Part shown: positions 1-5,131 of the stretch, piece after piece
Position numbering within the stretch: the first letter of the stretch is position 1
How the letters are laid out: every line of letters starts with the position of its first letter
DNA from: Burkholderiaceae bacterium
GTDB taxonomy: Bacteria > Pseudomonadota > Gammaproteobacteria > Burkholderiales > Burkholderiaceae
NCBI GenBank assembly: GCA_030151165.1
Contig: JASLEM010000048.1
Location: 1 to 5,131, forward strand
Length of the DNA stretch: 5,131 bases
Direction of reading: 5' to 3'
Position numbers and translations under genes: made by a program
Notes under the pieces: generated by a model
Databases searched by the model: none
What the model was told of the DNA's origin: nothing
The model's input: only the letters and a program-made list of their open reading frames with translations

Positions 1-5
1 TCCTT
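1..5 (-). promoter_or_regulatory. Candidate Shine-Dalgarno of next gene (probably infC)
   Basis: On the minus strand the window ends in AAGGA, a Shine-Dalgarno core, 131 bases past the thrS stop. In most proteobacteria thrS is followed by infC (translation initiation factor IF-3), often with an unusual AUU/AUC/AUA start. The start codon would lie just outside the window, so the identity of the gene rests on known synteny only. The bases from 86 down to 6 hold no convincing ORF or promoter that I can see. Confidence 0.25.
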
Positions 6-87
6 CAAGGCGAATCCTGGGCAAGATCAGGACGCGTAGGGCAAGGTTGGTGAACGCTTCGGGGCAATCCGCCGACCCGCCAACACG

Positions 88-111
88 AAAACGCGCCGGC
101 AGGCGCGTTTC
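88..111 (-). terminator. Hairpin terminator downstream of thrS
   Basis: A perfect 9-bp stem, AAACGCGCC against GGCGCGTTT (positions 89-97 and 102-110), closes a 4-base loop (TGCC in the minus-strand RNA). It begins 26 bases after the thrS stop. On the minus strand the stem runs out into TTTTCG, so the U-tract is short. It probably terminates or attenuates thrS transcription before the next gene. Being nearly symmetrical, with A's on the other side, it could also act weakly in the opposite direction. If infC follows, read-through here would set how much infC message comes from the thrS promoter. Confidence 0.6.
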
Positions 112-136
112 GAGGGAGAGGAGCCGGCGGGGTTCG

Positions 137-2056
<1,920 letters not shown>

Positions 2057-2065
2057 GGAAAAGGA

Positions 2066-2069
2066 CTCC
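2066..2069 (-). promoter_or_regulatory. thrS ribosome binding site
   Basis: GGAG on the minus strand, nine bases before the ATG at 2056. It supports this start. It lies only two bases after the last T of the terminator hairpin's T-tract (three bases counting to the first G of the tract's flank), which leaves no room for a separate thrS promoter between terminator and ribosome binding site. Confidence 0.7.
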
Positions 2070-2071
2070 GG

Positions 2072-2102
2072 AAAACAAAAAGCGCGACCGACAGGCCGCG
2101 CT
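2072..2102 (-). terminator. Intrinsic terminator in thrS leader (attenuator)
   Basis: In the minus-strand RNA, AGCGCGGCC (2102-2094) pairs with GGTCGCGCT (2089-2081) through nine continuous pairs, one of them G-U, around the loop TGTC (2093-2090). The tract that follows is TTTTGTTTT (2080-2072). This is a textbook rho-independent terminator, but it lies directly before the thrS ribosome binding site rather than after a gene. Its 5' arm is complementary to two upstream segments: CGGCC can pair with GGCCG (2151-2147), and GCGCG with CGCGC (2135-2131). Alternative antiterminator folds are therefore possible. It could also end transcripts of the upstream patatin gene, but thrS must still be transcribed through it. 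Confidence 0.8.
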
Positions 2103-2130
2103 CTTGGAATGGAAACTGGAAAGGTCGAAT

Positions 2131-2151
2131 GCGCGTCAGGACGCCACGGCC
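2131..2151 (-). promoter_or_regulatory. Candidate antiterminator segment of thrS leader
   Basis: This stretch holds GGCCG (2151-2147) and CGCGC (2135-2131), both complementary to parts of the terminator 5' arm at 2102-2094. It also holds a small self-hairpin, GCGT-CCTG-ACGC (2144-2133), which covers the leader stop codon at 2138-2136. A ribosome at that stop would mask both complementary segments and let the terminator form. A ribosome held at the early threonine codons would leave them free. The pairing is read by eye; no folding energy was calculated. Confidence 0.4.
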
Positions 2152-2201
2152 GGGCAACCTCCGCAAGAGATGTCGAACAGGAACGTAGTTCGCGGTGTCA
2201 T
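2136..2201 (-). CDS. Putative 21-residue thrS leader peptide
   Basis: A 21-codon frame begins MTPRTT and continues to a Cys-rich DISCGGCP core (residues 10-17), ending at TGA 33 bases before the attenuator hairpin. Threonine occupies positions 2, 5 and 6, coded ACA, ACT and ACG. In a genome this GC-rich, ACA and ACT should be rare. The position, length and codon content fit a regulatory leader peptide whose translation senses charged tRNA-Thr and controls thrS. The ribosome binding site is only moderate: AAAGG lies 11 bases before this ATG. A second in-frame ATG at 2222-2220 would give 28 residues with a basic MRKAKRV extension but has no better ribosome binding site. No other ATG-initiated frame is present in the leader. 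I do not recognise the peptide family. Confidence 0.6.
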   Translation of the reverse strand: MTPRTTFLFDISCGGCPAVAS

Positions 2202-2238
2202 AACCCGTTTCGCCTTTCTCATTCTTGCTGGGGGTGGG

Positions 2239-2264
2239 TCGATCCAGGATCGAGATGGCTCGAT
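2239..2264. repeat. Two overlapping palindromes in thrS upstream region
   Basis: TCGATCC-A-GGATCGA (2239-2253) is a perfect 15-bp odd-centred dyad. It overlaps a second inverted repeat, ATCGAG-ATGG-CTCGAT (2249-2264), so the word TCGAT/ATCGA occurs three times in 26 bp. The pair lies about 40 bp before the leader peptide start. On the minus strand, TAGAAT (2268-2263), a possible -10 element, overlaps its edge. It could be an operator near the thrS promoter or a 5'-end RNA hairpin. No matching -35 box is evident. Confidence 0.4.
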
Positions 2265-2268
2265 TCTA
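2263..2268 (-). promoter_or_regulatory. Weak candidate -10 box for thrS leader transcript
   Basis: TAGAAT on the minus strand, about 62 bases before the leader peptide ATG, would start RNA near 2256. The sequence 17 bases upstream (ATCACG) is a poor -35 element, so this is a guess based on position and AT content only. Confidence 0.2.
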
Positions 2269-2302
2269 TGGGATTTCCGCAGCGGCGTGATCCGCCGACG
2301 TT

Positions 2303-3373
2303 TCAAGGCAACGGCAGCGCCTCGATGCTCGCCTGCCGCGTCAGCGCGTCGAACTCGTCGGCCAGCCGCGTGCTCTCGAGCGTCGCGCGACGCCACGCGA
2401 CCTGGCGCGCCGCGTGGTCGTCGCCGTAGGCCTTGAAGTCGCCGCGGTCGGGAATCTTCGCGCCGGGCAGCGTCGCGACCCACTCGGGGTTCGGCGCGAG
2501 CAACACGACGTTGGCGAGCCGCTCGCTCGCGCGGTGGCGATGCTTCAGCGCCTTGTCGAGCCAGCCGGGCACGAGCGTGCGCTGGAAGTGCGGATAGAGC
2601 ACGAGGCCATCGTGCAGCGACGCGTAGTCGAGATGCAGGTGGTAGTCCGTGATGCCGCCGTCCCAGTACGGGCCGGGCGGCGCGCCGGGGATTGCGGCGA
2701 CGGCCTCGAGCCAGAACGGGATCGTGCAGCTCGCGAGGATGCTGCGCGCGAGGTTCGCGTCCGCGAGCGCGACGTGCTGCGTGCGGTAGTCGTGCGTCGG
2801 CACGGGCAGCCTGTCGCGCGGATCCGAGAAGATCACGCGCTCGAGGAAGCCGCCCATCGCCGGGCGCGACACCGCGTTCCACGCGAACGCCCCGAGGTAG
2901 CCGAGCGGCGTGCGCACGCGCCCGTCCCGCGCGAGCGCGCGCACGCCGCGGCTCGTGAACACGTGCAGGCGCAGCCACGGATGCGACAGCACCTCGTGCT
3001 CGCGGCCGCCGAAGCGCTCGACGAGCTTGTTCTCGAACACCTCGCTCACATGCTTCGGCTTCGGCGCCTTGCCCGGCTCGTGCTCGTAGTGCTGGACGAT
3101 GTAGTCCTCGGCGAGCTGCGCCAGCGCCGCGTCGGCGTCCGGCAGGCAGGCGCTGGCCATGCGCCACGCGCCGATCGACGCCCCGAGCAGATGCACGACC
3201 TGTTCGCTGCGCGGCAGCCACTGGCCGAACACGAAGCGGTCGAGCGGATTGAGGATCAACCCCTTCGGGCCGCCCGCCGCGGCGGGGATCGCGCGGATGT
3301 CCGACGGCTGCAGGCCGCGCTCGCGCAGGCGCTGGCGTGCGACCGGACCAGCGAAAACCTGGAGCGCATTCAT
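2303..3373 (-). CDS. Patatin-like phospholipase family protein
   Basis: A 356-residue serine hydrolase of the patatin fold, expected to cleave acyl esters of phospholipids or related lipids through a Ser-Asp dyad. Visible marks are the oxyanion-hole glycine motif GGPKG (34-38), the nucleophile elbow GASIG (64-68, Ser66) and the DGG motif (238-240, Asp238). There is no signal peptide or clear membrane segment, so a cytoplasmic or inner-face location is likely. Length is normal for the bacterial RssA-like group. The ATG at 3371-3373 is the first start after an in-frame stop, but has no good Shine-Dalgarno close by (a GGAGG lies about 30 bases further upstream). It stands between sodC and thrS, separated from each by more than 150 bp, and is probably its own unit. 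Substrate cannot be told from the sequence. Confidence 0.93.
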   Translation of the reverse strand: MNALQVFAGPVARQRLRERGLQPSDIRAIPAAAGGPKGLILNPLDRFVFGQWLPRSEQVVHLLGASIGAWRMASACLPDADAALAQLAEDYIVQHYEHEPGKAPKPKHVSEVFENKLVERFGGREHEVLSHPWLRLHVFTSRGVRALARDGRVRTPLGYLGAFAWNAVSRPAMGGFLERVIFSDPRDRLPVPTHDYRTQHVALADANLARSILASCTIPFWLEAVAAIPGAPPGPYWDGGITDYHLHLDYASLHDGLVLYPHFQRTLVPGWLDKALKHRHRASERLANVVLLAPNPEWVATLPGAKIPDRGDFKAYGDDHAARQVAWRRATLESTRLADEFDALTRQASIEALPLP

Positions 3374-3411
3374 GGCGATGTGATCGAAGTGGATCGCGAA
3401 ACGCGGCTCGC

Positions 3412-3462
3412 CTCCGCCGCTGGCGCTCGAATCTGCATCAGCGATTCAAGGGCGCGGCGGAG
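3412..3462. repeat. Long imperfect inverted repeat between sodC and patatin gene
   Basis: CTCCGCCGC (3412-3420) and GCGGCGGAG (3454-3462) form a perfect 9-bp outer stem. Inside, on the minus strand, CTTGAATC and GATTCGAG form eight more pairs (one G-U) around a 9-base loop. The whole makes a roughly 50-nt two-part hairpin with a small internal loop. It has no T-tract on either side, so it is not a standard intrinsic terminator. It may be a processed 3'-end structure for sodC, or one copy of a dispersed intergenic repeat of the REP type. Confidence 0.55.
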
Positions 3463-3515
3463 CTGGCCCTGCCAGTCCGCTCGCGGCTGGCCCCTCGGGG
3501 GCAGGGAGCGCCAGC
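3463..3515. repeat. Tandem GC hairpins downstream of sodC
   Basis: Two further inverted repeats abut the longer one. CTGGC-CCT-GCCAG (3463-3475) has a 5-bp stem. GCTGGC (3486-3491) and GCCAGC (3510-3515) have a 6-bp stem enclosing CCC-CTCG-GGG. The second lies 11 bases past the sodC stop in transcription order. Neither has a T-tract. With the neighbouring hairpin they fill most of this 153-bp spacer and reuse the GCTGGC/GCCAGC word, as expected of repeat elements or of a rho-dependent or structured 3' end. Confidence 0.45.
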
Positions 3516-3526
3516 GACCGTGGGGC

Positions 3527-4141
3527 TCACTGGCTCGCGATGACACCGCAGGAGATGCGGTCGCCGGAGTTGCCGGTCGGCTGCGTTGCATAGTCGTCCG
3601 GGCGCGCATGGAGGATCACGGAGTGGCCGACGAAGCCTTCGGGGCCGCCGAGCACCACGTTGTTGACCGTGAAGGTCGTGTCGATCTTGCCGGTCGGGTC
3701 GGCCAGCAGGCTGGGCATGTCGCCCGCGTGGTGCGGCGCGCCCTGCGGGCCGTGCGGCTGCTTCGTCGGGTTGAAGTGGCCGCCGGCGCTCATGAAGTCG
3801 GCGCTGGCGCAGTTAGGCGTCTCGTGGACGTGGAAGCCGTGCACCGAGCCGGGCACGAGGCCCGAGACGATCACGTGGACGTCGACGTTCGAGCCGCTCA
3901 CGGAGAAGTTGACGACGCCGATCGCCGTGCCGCCCGCGGCGGGCGACAGCGTCGCCACGGCCAGCTTGGTGCGACCGAAGAACGGCTCGGTGATCTTCGG
4001 CGCCTCGACCACCGGCGCGGCGACGGGCGCCGCCACCGGGGCCGGGGCGGGCGTGTTCGGGTAGGCGGGCTTCCTGGCGGAGCTGGCGCAGCCCGCGAGG
4101 ACGGCCACGGCGACCAGGGAGAGCGTCAACGCAATGCGCAT
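3527..4141 (-). CDS. sodC: Cu,Zn superoxide dismutase, lipoprotein form
   Basis: Converts superoxide to peroxide and oxygen in the periplasm. Of 204 residues, 1-17 form a lipoprotein signal ending in the lipobox LAGC, with Cys18 as the lipidation site. Residues 27-48 are an Ala/Pro/Val-rich tether. The SOD domain (about 58-204) has copper ligands His104, His106, His122 and His178 and zinc ligands His122 (bridging), His130, His138 and Asp141, in HVHETPNC, AGGHFNP and HHAGD. Cys111 and Cys198 should form the conserved disulfide, and Arg195 (RISCG) guides superoxide. The set is complete, so it should be active. The residue after Cys18 is Ala, not Asp, so outer-membrane sorting is expected. The ATG directly precedes the signal peptide; the ribosome binding site (GAGA, about 10 bases upstream) is weak. 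Probably monocistronic, 131 bp after tex. Confidence 0.97.
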   Translation of the reverse strand: MRIALTLSLVAVAVLAGCASSARKPAYPNTPAPAPVAAPVAAPVVEAPKITEPFFGRTKLAVATLSPAAGGTAIGVVNFSVSGSNVDVHVIVSGLVPGSVHGFHVHETPNCASADFMSAGGHFNPTKQPHGPQGAPHHAGDMPSLLADPTGKIDTTFTVNNVVLGGPEGFVGHSVILHARPDDYATQPTGNSGDRISCGVIASQ

Positions 4142-4174
4142 GTCTGGCTTTCTCGAAAATGGTGAATGCGACGG

Positions 4175-4203
4175 CGCAAACGATAGCGTAAATGTGCCGT
4201 CAA
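4175..4203 (-). promoter_or_regulatory. Weak candidate sodC promoter
   Basis: On the minus strand, TTGACG (4203-4198) is a good -35 match. The hexamer 17 bases further, TTTGCG (4180-4175), is a poor -10. Position, 34 bases before the sodC ATG, is reasonable. No clear operator for an oxidative-stress regulator was seen. Confidence 0.2.
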
Positions 4204-4239
4204 GGTTCCGCCAAGGATTCCGGGCGGTCGTGAATTTTT

Positions 4240-4269
4240 CGCGCGGCGGCCCGCCCGGCGAGCCGCGCG
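4240..4269. repeat. GC hairpin just after tex stop
   Basis: CGCGCGGC (4240-4247) and GCCGCGCG (4262-4269) form a perfect 8-bp stem with a short inner GCC/GGC stem, starting three bases after the tex stop. The only homopolymer run, TTTTT on the plus strand (4235-4239), precedes the stem there and reads as A's after it on the minus strand. So it lacks the U-tract of an intrinsic terminator in either direction. It may protect or define the tex 3' end. Confidence 0.45.
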
Positions 4270-4272
4270 GCC

Positions 4273-5131
4273 TCAGCGCTTGCCCTGCAGCTTCGCGAAG
4301 GCCGCCGCCATCGCGCCCTGGCCGGACGCCGCCGGCGCCGCCGCCCCGCCGCCCTGGTGGCCACGCCCGCCGCCGCCGCCCGCACGCTCGTTGCGCGCGG
4401 CCGGCCGGTAGCTGTTCTCGGCGCTGCGCGCGCCCTTGGACTGCGGCTGGGTGTCGAGCTTCATCGTGAGCGCGATGCGCTGGCGCGCAAGGTCGACCTC
4501 GACGACCTTGACCTTCACGATGTCGCCCGTCTTCACGACTTCGCGCGCGTCGGTGACGAACTTGTTCGACAGCTGGCTCACGTGCACGAGGCCGTCCTGG
4601 TGCACGCCGAGGTCGACGAACGCGCCGAACGCGGCGACGTTGCTGACCGTGCCTTCGAGCAGCATGCCCGGCTGCAGGTCCTTGATGTCCTCGATGCCGT
4701 CGTTGAAGCGCGCGACCTTGAAGTCGGGGCGCGGGTCGCGGCCGGGCTTGTCGAGTTCGACGAGGATGTCCTTGATCGTGATCGCGCCGAACTTCTCGTC
4801 GGCGAAGCTCTCGGGCTTGAGCGCCTTCAGCACGTCGCTGCGGCCCATCAGCTCCTGCACCGGCTTGGCGGTCGCGGCGATCATGCGCTCGACGACCGGG
4901 TAGGTCTCCGGGTGCACGCCCGTCATGTCCAGCGGGTTCGTGCCGCCACGGATGCGCAGGAAGCCGGCCGCCTGCTCGAAGGTCTTCGGACCGAGGCCCG
5001 CGACGTCCAGCAGTTGCGAGCGCGCCGCGAACGCGCCGTTCGCGTCGCGCCAGCGCACGATGCTGTTGGCGACCGCCTGGCTCAGGCCCGAGACGCGCGC
5101 CAGCAGCGGCGCCGACGCCGTGTTCAGGTCG
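4273..5131 (-). CDS. tex: Tex, RNA-binding transcription accessory protein (C-terminal part)
   Basis: Tex is a conserved cytoplasmic nucleic-acid-binding protein related to eukaryotic Spt6, linked to transcription and to expression of toxin and other genes. Only the last 285 residues are here; the gene runs off the high end of the window, and the codons at the edge ([10 protein letters not shown]) are already inside the helix-hairpin-helix region. In window numbering, two HhH segments (about 12-30, VSGLSQAV, and 41-60, VAGLGPKTF) are followed by a connecting domain ([12 protein letters not shown]) and an S1 RNA-binding domain at about 153-225, with [18 protein letters not shown]. The last 60 residues are low-complexity, rich in Gly, Ala and Arg, with GGGGGRG and a terminal basic LQGKR. 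The frame is intact. It is the first gene in transcription order and appears separate from sodC. Confidence 0.97.
   Translation of the reverse strand, partial: DLNTASAPLLARVSGLSQAVANSIVRWRDANGAFAARSQLLDVAGLGPKTFEQAAGFLRIRGGTNPLDMTGVHPETYPVVERMIAATAKPVQELMGRSDVLKALKPESFADEKFGAITIKDILVELDKPGRDPRPDFKVARFNDGIEDIKDLQPGMLLEGTVSNVAAFGAFVDLGVHQDGLVHVSQLSNKFVTDAREVVKTGDIVKVKVVEVDLARQRIALTMKLDTQPQSKGARSAENSYRPAARNERAGGGGGRGHQGGGAAAPAASGQGAMAAAFAKLQGKR

Noticed and set aside
32..72. Possible infC promoter on the minus strand (TTGCCC near 67)
   Set aside because: No acceptable -10 lies at a 16-18 base spacing. The match is to an ordinary GC-rich stretch.
2136..3221. 361-codon minus-strand frame overlapping the patatin gene and ending in the thrS leader
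   Set aside because: The upstream part is an out-of-frame shadow of the patatin gene, rich in Arg and Ala. Only its last 21-28 codons, which have their own ATGs and sit in the leader, are kept as the leader peptide.
3374..3433. Extended N-terminus of the patatin gene, with GGAGG upstream
   Set aside because: The frame is open back to a TGA near 3448 but has no ATG, GTG or TTG codon in it, and the GGAGG is about 30 bases from the ATG, too far to serve it.
3370..3609. 79-codon minus-strand frame spanning the sodC 3' end and the spacer
   Set aside because: It overlaps sodC in another frame, is Arg/Ser/Ala/Pro-rich without motifs, and covers the inverted-repeat cluster. No ribosome binding site was seen.
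2414..4165. 583-codon open frame on the plus strand across patatin gene and sodC
   Set aside because: It runs through two recognised minus-strand genes and the spacer between them, with low-complexity Arg/Ala/Val/Glu content and no domain. It is a high-GC antisense shadow.
4231..4270. Intrinsic terminator after tex
   Set aside because: The stem is good, but the T-run is on the 5' side on the plus strand and becomes A's after the stem on the minus strand, so neither direction has a U-tract after the hairpin.

Overview
This is a high-GC window in which every convincing gene lies on the minus strand. Read in the direction of transcription (from high to low coordinates) it holds: the C-terminal part of tex, a lipoprotein-type Cu,Zn superoxide dismutase (sodC), a patatin-like phospholipase, and threonyl-tRNA synthetase (thrS), followed by a short tail that probably leads into infC just outside the window. 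The strong GC bias, the style of the Tex and ThrRS proteins and the thrS tail suggest a betaproteobacterium, most likely Burkholderiales. That placement is inference from protein style and composition, not from a database search.

Layout. 5131-4273: last 285 residues of Tex (helix-hairpin-helix region, S1 domain, glycine-rich tail). 4272-4142: 131-bp spacer with a GC hairpin and a weak candidate promoter. 4141-3527: sodC, with lipobox, Ala/Pro tether and all metal ligands present. 3526-3374: 153-bp spacer packed with inverted repeats. 3373-2303: cytoplasmic patatin-like hydrolase with an intact Ser/Asp dyad. 2302-2057: 246-bp thrS leader. 2056-137: thrS, complete, with all editing and zinc residues. 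136-1: spacer with a hairpin terminator and, at the very edge, a Shine-Dalgarno-like AAGGA.

The most interesting part is the thrS leader. A perfect terminator-type hairpin (9-bp stem, 4-nt loop, then an eleven-base T-rich tract broken by one G) ends only three bases before the thrS Shine-Dalgarno sequence. Any translatable thrS message must therefore read through it. Upstream is a 21-codon reading frame with threonine codons at positions 2, 5 and 6 (ACA, ACT, ACG, none of them ACC). Its stop codon sits in a segment that can pair with the 5' arm of the terminator. The geometry is that of ribosome-mediated transcription attenuation of thrS by threonyl-tRNA charging. This differs from the translational autorepression known for E. 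coli thrS.

The genes do not form one obvious pathway. thrS (and the presumed infC) belongs to the translation module. tex, sodC and the patatin gene look like an independent run of housekeeping, envelope-stress and lipid-hydrolysis genes, each separated by more than 100 bp. I see no mobile element, CRISPR array, tRNA or rRNA gene.
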